Source: Saprospiraceae bacterium
GTDB taxonomy: Bacteria > Bacteroidota > Bacteroidia > Chitinophagales > Saprospiraceae
NCBI GenBank assembly: GCA_020847425.1
Contig: JADLCC010000211.1
Span: 1 to 40,889, forward strand
DNA: 40,889 nt
Direction of reading: 5' to 3'
The position numbers and the translations under genes were made by a program. Shown here piece after piece: positions 18,348-27,852 of this stretch (position 1 is its first letter; every line of letters begins with the position of its first letter). The notes beneath the pieces were generated by a model. It was not told the DNA's origin. It saw only the letters and a program-made list of their open reading frames with translations, and did not search any database.

Positions 18348-19550
18348 ATGAAAAAACAACAAAAATCGCCCTGGAAACCCCTCCTTTTAGCGCTTTTTTT
18401 GGGCGGATTGGGGCTTCTTTGCGGCTATTATGCAGGTACATTTATTAAATCATACCTGCCACTTCGGGCTATGGAGCCGCATGGAACGGGTGAAAAAGTA
18501 TTGTTCCTGCTGCTCGTTTTTTTTGCAATCTGGGTAGTGATTGCTTTCCACGAACTCGGGCATCTTCTTACTGGAATTGCACAAGGGTTTCGCGTCGCAT
18601 TGTACACAGCAGGTTTTCTCGGGGTGCGCGGCACCGCTACCGGTGTGCGTTTTTTCTTTAACCGAAGCCTGAATACCATGGGAGGACTGGCGGCTACCTT
18701 TCCGGAGCATCTGGAAAGCGGGCCGGATTTGCGCCGCAAGTTTGTACGCATTGTTGCTGCGGGTCCACTGTCCAGCCTGTTTTTAAGTGTGATTGCGTTG
18801 CTAGCGGCCTATTTCATATTACAAAACCCCGGCGCTTCACCAGGTCTGGCGATGCGGGCCGGCACCGTCTTTCTGCTGGTTACCGGATTTATGTCGGCCA
18901 TGATATTTCTGGCGACCATGATTCCCAGCCGTGCCGGCGGATTTATGTCAGATGGCGCCAGGCTCATTTCCCTGCTGGACAAAGGAGAAAAAGGGCTGTA
19001 TGAAGAAGCCGCTTTGTCTGTCCTGGTCTTATTGGGCGCAGGAAAATTACCCGGAGAATACCCGGTTGATTTGCTGGACCGCCTGAAAACCCGTCCGCCC
19101 GATTCACTTTTAGGGTTAAACGGGCATTTTCTTGTTTTTTCGCACCACCTCGACAGGGATGAAACAGAACGAGCACTACACTACGCGAAAATTGTGGAAG
19201 ACAATATTGATGCAGCGCCTGCGCCATTTCAGCCCTATTATTTGAAAGACATCGTCTTTTTTTATGCGTTCCTGGCCCAGGATGCCGAAGCAGCCCATGC
19301 ATGTTGGGATATTATCGAAAAAAAGGCTGAAAAGGACCCCGATGCTGCCACATTCAAGGCAAAAGCAGCACTGGCTTTGCTGGAAAACAAAACTGACCTG
19401 GCTATAGAATTTGCTGAAAAGGGCCTGACTAAAGTCACAGATTTGCCTTTTGAAGGGCAGCGGAGGTTTGAGGAAAAATGGCTGTGGGCTGTTTTACAGC
19501 GTACCAAAACATACCCGCAAAATATCGAAGTAACAAGTGTTCCAATTTAG
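18348..19550 (+). CDS. M50-family (site-2-protease-like) membrane metallopeptidase
   Basis: AFHELGHLLTGIAQG (HExxH) and downstream MIPSRAGGFMSDGARL; multiple TM segments. Confidence 0.82.
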   Translation: MKKQQKSPWKPLLLALFLGGLGLLCGYYAGTFIKSYLPLRAMEPHGTGEKVLFLLLVFFAIWVVIAFHELGHLLTGIAQGFRVALYTAGFLGVRGTATGVRFFFNRSLNTMGGLAATFPEHLESGPDLRRKFVRIVAAGPLSSLFLSVIALLAAYFILQNPGASPGLAMRAGTVFLLVTGFMSAMIFLATMIPSRAGGFMSDGARLISLLDKGEKGLYEEAALSVLVLLGAGKLPGEYPVDLLDRLKTRPPDSLLGLNGHFLVFSHHLDRDETERALHYAKIVEDNIDAAPAPFQPYYLKDIVFFYAFLAQDAEAAHACWDIIEKKAEKDPDAATFKAKAALALLENKTDLAIEFAEKGLTKVTDLPFEGQRRFEEKWLWAVLQRTKTYPQNIEVTSVPI

Positions 19551-19563
19551 CCCGAAAAAAGAG

Positions 19564-20610
19564 ATGCAGATGTTCTTTTCTAAACGCCAGGCTTACTGGG
19601 TTTCCCAGGTTTTCGGCTGGAGCACTTTCGTAGTGTACGAAATTGTCAACCTCCTGGGACTGGGCTTTTTCAGCTGGAACAATGCCGTATTAATGCTGCT
19701 GGCGGCGCCCCTGGGCGTTGCGATCACACATATTTATCGGGCTATACTTGTCAGATGGCGCGTTTTGGAAATGCCCTTCACACAAATGGCGGTTTTGGCG
19801 CTTGTGGCAGTTTTCGGATTATCTACCGTGCTTTTTGCCGGTTTGATTCTCGTTTCATGGGCTTTGGAAGGCGCCCCAAACTGGGCAGAAGTCAACGCGA
19901 ATTACGTATTTATGTCGATCCTCAACTGGTCGCGCTACATTTTCGTCTGGGTCCTGATTTATCACCTGTTCGGCCTGATGGAACGGATCAATCGCACACA
20001 ATTTGAGCGCCTCGCCTCTGAAAACCAACTCAAAAATATCGAACTGCAAAACCTGAAAGCACAACTCAACCCCCATTTTTTGTTCAATGCGCTCAACAGC
20101 GTTAAAGCGCTCACCCACAGCGATCCCAAGCGGGCAGGCGACGCAGTGATGCTCCTGTCTGACCTGCTTCGTTACTCGTTGAACTACGAGAAACAAACAC
20201 TCGTCCCGCTTACTGACGAACTCGCAGTGACCCGGGATTACCTGGCTCTTGAAAAAATCCGTTTTAACAGTCGGCTCGAATACGCCCTCGACATTGACCC
20301 TGCCGCAGAAAAATGGCCCATTCCACCCATCCTGCTGGTTACTTTAGCCGAAAATGCGATCAAACACGGCATTGCTCAGTCTGTACAGGGAGGGTTTGTT
20401 CGGATCAGCGCAAGGCTGGAAAATGACAAATTGTGGCTCACCGTATGTAACACAGGCAATCTCTTGCCCAAATCCGGTCATCAAGGCATTGGACTTGATA
20501 ATATTCGACGGCGGCTGGATATGCTTTTCGCCGGTAAAGCCGTTTTTGATCTAAAAAACGATCTTGAACAAAACACCGTGACTGCTGCGGTACAAATTCC
20601 GGCGTTTTGA
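19564..20610 (+). CDS. LytS-type sensor histidine kinase
   Basis: LKAQLNPHFLFNALNSVKALTHSDPKRAGDAVMLLSDLLRYSL (His_kinase family), ILLVTLAENAIKHGIA, GIGLDNIRRRLDMLF; start at 19564 or 19570. Confidence 0.93.
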   Translation: MQMFFSKRQAYWVSQVFGWSTFVVYEIVNLLGLGFFSWNNAVLMLLAAPLGVAITHIYRAILVRWRVLEMPFTQMAVLALVAVFGLSTVLFAGLILVSWALEGAPNWAEVNANYVFMSILNWSRYIFVWVLIYHLFGLMERINRTQFERLASENQLKNIELQNLKAQLNPHFLFNALNSVKALTHSDPKRAGDAVMLLSDLLRYSLNYEKQTLVPLTDELAVTRDYLALEKIRFNSRLEYALDIDPAAEKWPIPPILLVTLAENAIKHGIAQSVQGGFVRISARLENDKLWLTVCNTGNLLPKSGHQGIGLDNIRRRLDMLFAGKAVFDLKNDLEQNTVTAAVQIPAF

Positions 20611-20611
20611 T

Positions 20612-21352
20612 ATGACAATCCGCACCTTGCTTATCGACGACGAAGACCTGGCGCGCCTGGAAATGCGACATTTGCTCAGCGCTTTTCCCGAAATCCATAT
20701 CCTCGACGAAGCCTCTGATGCATCCGATGCGCTGGATAAAATCCGGCGGTATCGCCCAGACCTGATTTTTCTCGATATCAATATGCCGGGCAAAAACGGT
20801 TTTGAGATGCTCACTGAATTGGAAGAAAGCCCGCATGTGGTTTTTGTAACGGCTTACGACGAGTTTGCTGTACGTGCATTTGAAACCAATGCGCTGGATT
20901 ACCTGCTCAAACCTGTCCGTCCGGAAAGGCTGGAAAAAGCCATTGCAACCGTGCGCGAAGCCGGTCGGGAACTGGCCACACCCGTTTCAACAAGCGCATC
21001 GGCTCAAAACTATATGTTGCGACGTGACAGCCTTGTTTTCATCAAGGATGGCGAAAAATGTTTCTTCGTCCGCCTCTCCGATATTTTTCTATTTGAGAGT
21101 GAAGACAATTACGTTCGAGTCTATTTCGGCACTGAAAAGCCGTTGCATCGTAAAAGCCTTAATATGCTTATCGAAAAACTTCCTCCTGAATTGTTTTTCA
21201 GGGCTAATCGTCAGCAGATTATCAACCTGGAAAACATAAAGAACATCGAGCCTTTTTTTAACGGCACACTACGGTTAACACTGCACAATGGCATGCGGGT
21301 GGAAATTTCCGTGCGCCGGGCTGGTGAGTTCAAGGAACGACTCAGTTTGTAA
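20612..21352 (+). CDS. LytTR-family response regulator
   Basis: REC domain TLLIDDEDLARLEMRHLL...DLIFLDINMPGKNGFEML; C-terminal LytTR DNA-binding domain. Confidence 0.95.
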   Translation: MTIRTLLIDDEDLARLEMRHLLSAFPEIHILDEASDASDALDKIRRYRPDLIFLDINMPGKNGFEMLTELEESPHVVFVTAYDEFAVRAFETNALDYLLKPVRPERLEKAIATVREAGRELATPVSTSASAQNYMLRRDSLVFIKDGEKCFFVRLSDIFLFESEDNYVRVYFGTEKPLHRKSLNMLIEKLPPELFFRANRQQIINLENIKNIEPFFNGTLRLTLHNGMRVEISVRRAGEFKERLSL

Positions 21353-21357
21353 AACAA

Positions 21358-21789
21358 TTGCGCACCCTCGAGGTTTTTGCGGGAAACGAAAACCGTAACG
21401 CACTGTACCATCATGTACAACAGTCGGTTGTCCATACCGAAATGTGTTGCTTCTGGATGGATCCCAATATCCACCAAAAGACCTGGCTTAATTTTTACAT
21501 CTGGTTGTGTGTAGCCTATGCTTTGCGGGTATTCGGCACAAAACAGTTGATTTTCGGCACTAACTCTGCGCGTTTAGCCGCATTGTACAGTTCTGCTTCA
21601 AAATACCAACTGCTGCACACTGATTGTGTAAATCAAAAACAGACGTTCATTTTTACCTGCCCGCGCAAGGATTGCCTGCTGGGAGTTGCGGAGATTTTAT
21701 ACTATAAAATGAAAAGGTTGGGGAAAATAAAAGGGCGGGCTATTAAATCGCAAGCAAATGATTTTCAGGCTGTTGTAGTGATGGGGTAA
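21358..21789 (+). CDS. Hypothetical protein
   Basis: 143 aa ORF with non-ATG (TTG) start 6 nt after the LytTR gene; no recognisable family. Confidence 0.4.
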   Translation: MRTLEVFAGNENRNALYHHVQQSVVHTEMCCFWMDPNIHQKTWLNFYIWLCVAYALRVFGTKQLIFGTNSARLAALYSSASKYQLLHTDCVNQKQTFIFTCPRKDCLLGVAEILYYKMKRLGKIKGRAIKSQANDFQAVVVMG

Positions 21790-21825
21790 CTGACAGTCCA
21801 TTGTCGTCAAATTGAAACCAGTGAA

Positions 21826-21921
21826 GAGGTGTCATTTGCGAGGTACGAGCAAGTGACATCTCTGAACGATGGCGCTCCCGCGATGAGATAACACCTGCTC
21901 GTACCTCGCAGATGTCACCTC
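21826..21921. repeat. Long intergenic inverted repeat 5
   Basis: GAGGTGTCATTTGCGAGGTACGAGCA (21826-21851) vs 21896-21921, 24/26 complementary; pairing continues inward (AGTGACATCTC / GAGATAACACC). Confidence 0.93.
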
Positions 21922-21953
21922 ATCGCTAATCTGACGGGATTAGCCTGGCAACG

Positions 21954-24152
21954 CTATAACACCAGCAACCCATATCCCCGCAGCGTTCCAATCGCCTTTC
22001 CGTACCAGAACAACTCAAAATCTTCCAGTCCGGCAGATTCATAATGGACTTTCACTTCCTGAAAAGTGAGCACTTCAGGGTTTTCCACTGATAGTTTTTG
22101 CAAGATAGCGGCCAGCCATTTGCCCTGTGTCTGTTCCACATTAATGCGCAAGGTTTCTCTTTTATCCTGAAAAGTCAGGCTGAGCATTTCCCATTGTCGA
22201 CCTTTTTTTGTTTTGGTAAAAGGGGTCGTTACTGGGGCGGTACCCAGCCAGACTATTTTTGCAGTAGGTTTCAAGGAAAAAAGTTCTTCCTCCTGTAATG
22301 CTTCGACAATGTATGTTTTGGAAACACTGCTGCGCGGCGTTTTAAAATCGAACCATTCGTGTAAGGGGAAATCCAGGCCGATGCCGTGCATAAAATTGAG
22401 CAATGATTTTTTCAGGCCGTAACTGTACGCATCGTGGTCGGCGCCGGTCGGGTCGATGTGTACGATATCGTTGTTGGCAAAACTGCCCGTTTGATCCGTT
22501 TCTTTTTGTACGCCGAAACGCTCAGGGTACATGCCTACAGGGCTATGCGCCGTCATGGCAAACTGGTGCCAGAAACCTGACTGCAGGATACCTGCCTGAA
22601 ACATCTGGCGCACCATTTCCAGCGAATCAATGGTTTCCTGCGCTGTTTGTGTGGGGAAACCGTACATCAGGTAAGCGTGTACCATTATACCTGCATCGGT
22701 AAAATGTTTGGTCACCCGCGCTACCTGGGCCACCGTCACACCTTTTTGGATCAGATCGAGCAGGCGATCAGAGGCCACCTCCAATCCACCGGAAATAGCC
22801 ACACAGCCCGAAGCCTTCAACAAAAAACACAGGTCGCGGCTGAAACTTTTTTCAAACCGGATATTGGTCCACCAGGACACAACAAGTTTTCGCCGGATAA
22901 TTTCCAATGCCAGTGCCCGCATCAATGCAGGCGGGGCGGCCTCATCCACAAAATGGAAGCCGTTTTGTCCGGTTTGAGCGATCATCTCCTCCATCCGGTC
23001 GCAGAGCAATTGGGCTGTCAGCGGTTCGTAGACTTTGATATAATCCAGGGAAATATCACAAAACGTGCATTTGCCCCAGTAACACCCGTGCGCCATGGTC
23101 AGTTTGTTCCAGCGTCCGTCGCTCCACATGCGATGCATCGGATTGGCAATTTCCAGCACCGAAATGTATTGATCCAGCAGCAGATCGCTGTAATCTGGCG
23201 TGCCCACTTCCGTCTGTTTGTAATCCTTGCTCAAACTGTGGTTCAGGTACTCCACTTTCCCGTCGACCAGCGCAAAAGCGCGTTTCAACAATTCCAGCGG
23301 ACGTTTCCCGGCAATATGTTCGATCAAATGTTCAACCGGCGCTTCACCATCGTCGAGCGTGATAAAATCGAAAAACTCGAATACCCGTGGTTCGCTGAGT
23401 GAACGCAGTTCCGTATTGGCAAAACCGCCGCCCGTCGCTACTTTGACGCCTGGACAATGTTGTTTGATCCACTGTCCGCAACGAAAAGCTGCGTATAAAT
23501 TTCCCGGAAAAGGCACCGAAATCGCCACTAAATCGGGTTTGATTTCAGCCATCCGGTCTTTAAGAATAGCGATCAGGAGTTGGTCGACGTATGTGTAATC
23601 CTGTTGTAAAGCCGCATACAGTTCATCAAACTGATTGGCAGAGCGGCCCAGGCGTTCGGCGTAGCGACTGAAACCGAAATGCGGATCCACACATTCTTGA
23701 ATCAAATCCGACAGGTCTTCCAAGTACAACGTAGCCAGGTGTTTGGCTTTGTCCTGCGTGCCCAGCGCGCCGAAAGCCCAATCCAGATCATCCAACTGAG
23801 CAAAACGCGCGGCTTCGGGTAAAAAACCATCCTGACAGATCAGGTGGGAAAGGGTCGGATTTTTACCCTGCAAAAACAGAACCACCGCGTCGATGCTGCG
23901 GATGTAATGGTCCCGTAAAGCAATAATCCGCTGCGCATTTTCCGAAAACGTGTTCGAATCGGCTGCGATATGGGCAAATAATTGCTGCAGCCCTTTTTTA
24001 GAAAACAGCGCCAGAATAACCTCTATGCCCAGGTCAGCCTGACGGGAAGCGATTTGCCTGGTATTCAAGAAACCCTTCAGATATGCCGTAGCGGGGTAAG
24101 GCGTATTCAGTTGGGTAAACGGAGGTGTGATCAAAAAAACGCTGGGTTGCAA
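21954..24152 (-). CDS. B12-binding-domain radical SAM protein
   Basis: 732 aa; FLITPPFTQLNTPYPATAYLKGFL N-term; LTMAHGCYWGKCTFCDISLDY cluster; ISGGLEVASDRLL, HAYLMYGFPTQTAQETIDSLEMVRQMF. Confidence 0.88.
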   Translation of the reverse strand: MQPSVFLITPPFTQLNTPYPATAYLKGFLNTRQIASRQADLGIEVILALFSKKGLQQLFAHIAADSNTFSENAQRIIALRDHYIRSIDAVVLFLQGKNPTLSHLICQDGFLPEAARFAQLDDLDWAFGALGTQDKAKHLATLYLEDLSDLIQECVDPHFGFSRYAERLGRSANQFDELYAALQQDYTYVDQLLIAILKDRMAEIKPDLVAISVPFPGNLYAAFRCGQWIKQHCPGVKVATGGGFANTELRSLSEPRVFEFFDFITLDDGEAPVEHLIEHIAGKRPLELLKRAFALVDGKVEYLNHSLSKDYKQTEVGTPDYSDLLLDQYISVLEIANPMHRMWSDGRWNKLTMAHGCYWGKCTFCDISLDYIKVYEPLTAQLLCDRMEEMIAQTGQNGFHFVDEAAPPALMRALALEIIRRKLVVSWWTNIRFEKSFSRDLCFLLKASGCVAISGGLEVASDRLLDLIQKGVTVAQVARVTKHFTDAGIMVHAYLMYGFPTQTAQETIDSLEMVRQMFQAGILQSGFWHQFAMTAHSPVGMYPERFGVQKETDQTGSFANNDIVHIDPTGADHDAYSYGLKKSLLNFMHGIGLDFPLHEWFDFKTPRSSVSKTYIVEALQEEELFSLKPTAKIVWLGTAPVTTPFTKTKKGRQWEMLSLTFQDKRETLRINVEQTQGKWLAAILQKLSVENPEVLTFQEVKVHYESAGLEDFELFWYGKAIGTLRGYGLLVL

Positions 24153-24217
24153 GTCGGATGATTTTGGGCTTGAAAATACGGGGGTTTGGGAGAATGGAGC
24201 GTTTTTTTATGGGTGGA

Positions 24218-24302
24218 GTTGATTGTTGAGGGGTTGAGGGGTTGAGATTGTTGAGAGGCTTGGGAGGGGACCCTCAACAATCTCAACCCCTCAACAATCA
24301 AC
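24218..24302. repeat. Long intergenic inverted repeat 6
   Basis: Left GTTGATTGTTGAGGGGTTGAGGGGTTGAGATTGTTGAG (24218-24255) vs right 24273-24302; complementary apart from one extra 8-nt unit in the left arm. Confidence 0.95.
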
Positions 24303-24306
24303 CTTT

Positions 24307-24353
24307 CAAACAAAAAAAGCCACCTTCTCAACTGAATGAGAAAGTGGCTGGCG
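24307..24353 (-). terminator. Rho-independent terminator for the minus-strand gene 24383-24991
   Basis: AGCCACCTTCTCA...TGAGAAAGTGGCT stem, preceded on + strand by an A run (T run on - strand). Confidence 0.75.
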
Positions 24354-24382
24354 CATGGGATTATATTCTTTTTTATTTTTAT

Positions 24383-24991
24383 TTAAAACCCGAAAGCAAC
24401 GCCGAGATTGACATTTACCAGGCGGTTTTTGCCGGTTGAACTGTTTTTTTCACCGGTTACGTCGATCAGGCCGTGTGTGTAAGCCACATCAAAGTTGAGC
24501 CAGGTGCGTTCGGCCAGTCGGTAGTTGAAACCCGCGCCGCCTTGCAGACCCGCATCAAAACTTTCGTACAAGTCTTTAGAATCCACAGTTGTGGTGAGTT
24601 CTCCGCTGCGCACCTCAGATTTACCGCCCACGAGGAAGGCAAAAGATGGTCCTGCAAAAACTTTCGGGCGGAAATTTTCTCCCAGTTTACCAAAAAAATA
24701 TTGAAATTTCAGTGGCAAACGGATATAATTGATTTTGCTGGTGATCGTGGCATTGCCTACATCCTGTTTAACACCTTCTTCAGAATAACGCGCTTCGATA
24801 CCTACACCGCCATTTTGCAGAATACTGTAATTGTAGGTAAAGCCGATGTTATAGGACGGGCGGGACGAGGCATTATCAACATCTGACAGCCAGGCATAGT
24901 TGAAGCCCAGCGTTGGGCCGAACGATTGAACCTGCGCTTGTGCGATATACGCTGAACACACTGCGAATACGGCGAAAAGTAGTTTTTTCAT
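24383..24991 (-). CDS. Outer-membrane beta-barrel (porin-like) protein
   Basis: 202 aa; signal peptide MKKLLFAVFAVCSAYIAQAQ; beta-strand pattern ending in terminal aromatic VNLGVAFGF. Confidence 0.82.
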   Translation of the reverse strand: MKKLLFAVFAVCSAYIAQAQVQSFGPTLGFNYAWLSDVDNASSRPSYNIGFTYNYSILQNGGVGIEARYSEEGVKQDVGNATITSKINYIRLPLKFQYFFGKLGENFRPKVFAGPSFAFLVGGKSEVRSGELTTTVDSKDLYESFDAGLQGGAGFNYRLAERTWLNFDVAYTHGLIDVTGEKNSSTGKNRLVNVNLGVAFGF

Positions 24992-25022
24992 GACGATTTA
25001 AGTTTAGTTTCGTTTGGAGCAT

Positions 25023-25066
25023 ATGTAAAAAAGCCGTGCCAGGGAGGTAGCACGGCTTTTTTACAT
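25023..25066. terminator. Bidirectional terminator
   Basis: ATGTAAAAAAGCCGTGC-(10 nt)-GCACGGCTTTTTTACAT, perfect 17-bp stem with A/T tracts on both sides. Confidence 0.92.
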
Positions 25067-25123
25067 CGAAGTGTGTATTTTTTGCCCAATATGAGGTGTT
25101 CTTAGGTAAGCCGAGCGGCGCCC

Positions 25124-27211
25124 CTACCCTTTCACCAGTTTCCGAACGATGCGGCCGTCCGCAGTTTCCAGAGCAATGATATACATTTCGGTAGGCAGGT
25201 CTTTTACATTCAGTTTTTCTTCTCGCGAAAACGCACCCACTTTGCGCTCCGTCAGCAATTTTCCAAAGCGGTCCAATAGGCGTATTCTATTCACGATCAA
25301 TTCATTGCCCCAGGTCAATGACACTTGATCACGCGCCGGATTAGGGCTGATGAGGAGCGTTTGTTCTCCCGGGACCTGAGTCGCTGTAGACCCATCATTG
25401 ACAACAAATTTTCTCGTCTGGTGGCTCACCGCATTACTGATGGTAACAAAGTAAATTCCGGGTTCTGTCACCGTAATGGCTGTTGTAGTATCTCCCGTAC
25501 TCCACAGGTAGCGAAATCTACCGAACTGCTCTCCGGAAAAAGATATAGACCAGTTCAGGAGATTTCCGGAAAAATTCGTATTGTCATCCATCAACGCCAG
25601 TTTCCATGCTCCGTTTACAGGCGAATTCAGGATATCATTCCAGACACCTTCCGGCTGGAACACGCCTGTAAACGGCGCCGCACTGGCTGGTGCAAAAGGG
25701 CCTGGGAAATTGATCGGCACGGTGGCATCGGGCGAAAAGCAGGTTCCAGTGTAGTTGTCTCCGTTGCCCCCGTTGTCCGTTGAAAGTTCAACAAAACGAC
25801 CATCCGGTGCAATCAGGTAGATATCCAGATCGTCCGCCCAACTATGCTCGATATTAATACAAACAGATTGGATCGTATGTATATCGTTCAAATTGTCGAT
25901 TGGCAAATCAACCTGTACTGGAGATTCTATCACAAAGAATGCTGGCATAATGGGCATATCCGTTTCATTGGAAAAAGTATATTCGGACGCAGAAACCGCC
26001 GTAGGAGAAGCCGCCAGCAGCGCAGTACCATTTACCAATGCATATATCTCCTCGCCTTGCAACATACTGGAATCCGGGTCGCTGATAACCAGCGAAAACT
26101 GTTGTGCAAGACAACCTGCACCGGATACATTAATCAACAGGGTTTCCAGGTTTTCCGACAACGTATCCGCAATCGGCTGGAAAAGCAGGTAAACAATAGT
26201 ATCGGATGTTGTAATGGTATAAGTCGTGTCAACTGTCTGATAATCAATACCATTTTGTGCTTCGCCACCTAATGAAATCGTTATGGGCAGCACGGAAGCC
26301 GGAATATTGGTCAATGTAATGGCAATGGTGTCGCCCTGCGCATTTTCAGGGATCACGTTTTCAGAAAGGCCAAAAGAGGCGCCGACGTCGATAGCGCCGC
26401 CAAAACTGTTGCCTTCCAGAAAAACCCCGGAATCATATACACCATCAGACACATCGGCAATGGCAAGTGTCATCACATAGGTTTCACATGGAATAACCGC
26501 CGCTTCCGCTATAAACGGGGTTGTGAAACCATCGTATACAGGTTGTTCAAGGGATTGGTTGTTGTCGATATAATATAGGTTGTTTAAAGGCGGGCAGCTG
26601 TAGGTCGGGTTGGCGGGATGAATATTATTGATGGCAACAGGAAGGTTTGTGCCAGGTATCAATGCAATATTATAATGTAAGTACGGATTGGAGCCGTCCG
26701 GTCGCGGCCCATCCAGGAAAAATGCAAAAATGTCGTTGTAGGCTGTGCAGGCAAATTCCGGGTATTCTTCGGAAGCAAAAACATATCGGAAACGGATAGA
26801 ATCGCCTGTAGGCTTGAAGGTGATGCGGTAATACATTACATCGTACAGTGGTGCAGTGGCCAGTGTCGCCAATTCAGGCAACAGGGCTGCACTCGAATTA
26901 TTGGTATTGGCAAAATTAATGCCCTGCTCTTCGGCGCCTAATTGTGCTCCGCCAGATGCCGCTTTGCCAGTGGTCAGAACGAGCCCGCGTTCAAGATTTA
27001 CTGCATCGTTTCCGCCGGAAAAAAAACCTACAGAACCGGGATCGCCCTGGAACTCGACGTTTAAAATCTGAATACCCGCACTGGTAAAGAAGTTGTCAAT
27101 CAGCGTATTGGCATCATAAGGCGGTTGAGTGGCAGAAGTCACCGTCAGCAGGTTTTGGCTCTGAAGTGATTCAATAAGCAGGCAACAGGTAAATAGAAAT
27201 AAGGAGCGCAT
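25124..27211 (-). CDS. Secreted protein: choice-of-anchor L domain, proprotein convertase P-domain-like region, T9SS type A sorting domain
   Basis: FFSGGNDAVNLERGLVLTTGKA...FRYVFASEEYPEFACTAYNDIFAFFLDGP; VCINIEHSWADDLDIYLIAPDGRFVELSTDNGG; C-term LLISPNPARDQVSL...EMYIIALETADGRIVRKLVKG; start at 27211. Confidence 0.92.
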   Translation of the reverse strand: MRSLFLFTCCLLIESLQSQNLLTVTSATQPPYDANTLIDNFFTSAGIQILNVEFQGDPGSVGFFSGGNDAVNLERGLVLTTGKAASGGAQLGAEEQGINFANTNNSSAALLPELATLATAPLYDVMYYRITFKPTGDSIRFRYVFASEEYPEFACTAYNDIFAFFLDGPRPDGSNPYLHYNIALIPGTNLPVAINNIHPANPTYSCPPLNNLYYIDNNQSLEQPVYDGFTTPFIAEAAVIPCETYVMTLAIADVSDGVYDSGVFLEGNSFGGAIDVGASFGLSENVIPENAQGDTIAITLTNIPASVLPITISLGGEAQNGIDYQTVDTTYTITTSDTIVYLLFQPIADTLSENLETLLINVSGAGCLAQQFSLVISDPDSSMLQGEEIYALVNGTALLAASPTAVSASEYTFSNETDMPIMPAFFVIESPVQVDLPIDNLNDIHTIQSVCINIEHSWADDLDIYLIAPDGRFVELSTDNGGNGDNYTGTCFSPDATVPINFPGPFAPASAAPFTGVFQPEGVWNDILNSPVNGAWKLALMDDNTNFSGNLLNWSISFSGEQFGRFRYLWSTGDTTTAITVTEPGIYFVTISNAVSHQTRKFVVNDGSTATQVPGEQTLLISPNPARDQVSLTWGNELIVNRIRLLDRFGKLLTERKVGAFSREEKLNVKDLPTEMYIIALETADGRIVRKLVKG

Positions 27212-27358
27212 AGGGTCAATTTTTTGTTCAAAAGTAATCATTCGTTTTTTATTTCCAACAGCCAGATGTTTCCATCGTATTCATCGCTGTGATCAATAAT
27301 GGATTATAAAGAATAGGGTAAAACTGAAGCACTTGCCAGAACGTGCAAAGGTTTTACA

Positions 27359-27366
27359 TACCTTTG
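27359..27366 (+). promoter_or_regulatory. Putative -7 element TACCTTTG upstream of 27396 ORF
   Basis: TAnnTTTG match; TTG at 27333-27335 with 23-nt gap. Confidence 0.5.
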
Positions 27367-27395
27367 TCTTCACACTTAATTATAAAAGCACAATC

Positions 27396-27848
27396 ATGAC
27401 AGTCAAAATATTGCCATTTATCCTGTTACTCGCCTCTTGCTGGATTTCTTGTAAAAACGATGCCCCTCCATCCGCTACAACACAAACCGAAACGACGCCT
27501 ACAGAAGTCGCTCCTGTAGCGGCTCCAGACGCCACATTTGGCTCCGCTCCTGATGCGCCTATTCAAACCGCTACACCCGGAAATGCAACTGCCGGAACAC
27601 CCGGCATGAAAAACCCGCCACACGGCGAACCTGGCCACGTCTGCGGCAAACCCGTCGGTTCCATACTTGATGGCACGGCTGTTACAACCAATTCTGCCAC
27701 GCCTGCACAAGCAGCGCCAACAACAGCCGCCAAACCCGCCGCAGCCCCAACTACTGTTGCACCCGGCTCCAACCCGGCGCACGGCCAACCCGGCCACCGT
27801 TGCGATATTGCAGTTGGTGCTCCATTGAACAGCAAGCCAAAGCAATAA
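27396..27848 (+). CDS. Putative lipoprotein with two HGxPGHxC motifs and Ala/Pro/Thr-rich linkers
   Basis: Signal MTVKILPFILLLASCWISC; NPPHGEPGHVCGKPVGSIL and NPAHGQPGHRCDIAVGAPLN; ATG at 27396. Confidence 0.75.
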   Translation: MTVKILPFILLLASCWISCKNDAPPSATTQTETTPTEVAPVAAPDATFGSAPDAPIQTATPGNATAGTPGMKNPPHGEPGHVCGKPVGSILDGTAVTTNSATPAQAAPTTAAKPAAAPTTVAPGSNPAHGQPGHRCDIAVGAPLNSKPKQ

Positions 27849-27852
27849 CGAA

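Noticed and set aside
24131-24331. ORF on minus strand upstream of the radical SAM gene
   Set aside because: Translation is mostly repeat-derived (SQASQQSQPLNPSTINST) from the hairpin; not a credible gene.
25023-25066. 17-bp perfect hairpin at 25023 as a member of the long-hairpin class
   Set aside because: GC-rich core flanked by A and T tracts is a standard bidirectional terminator.
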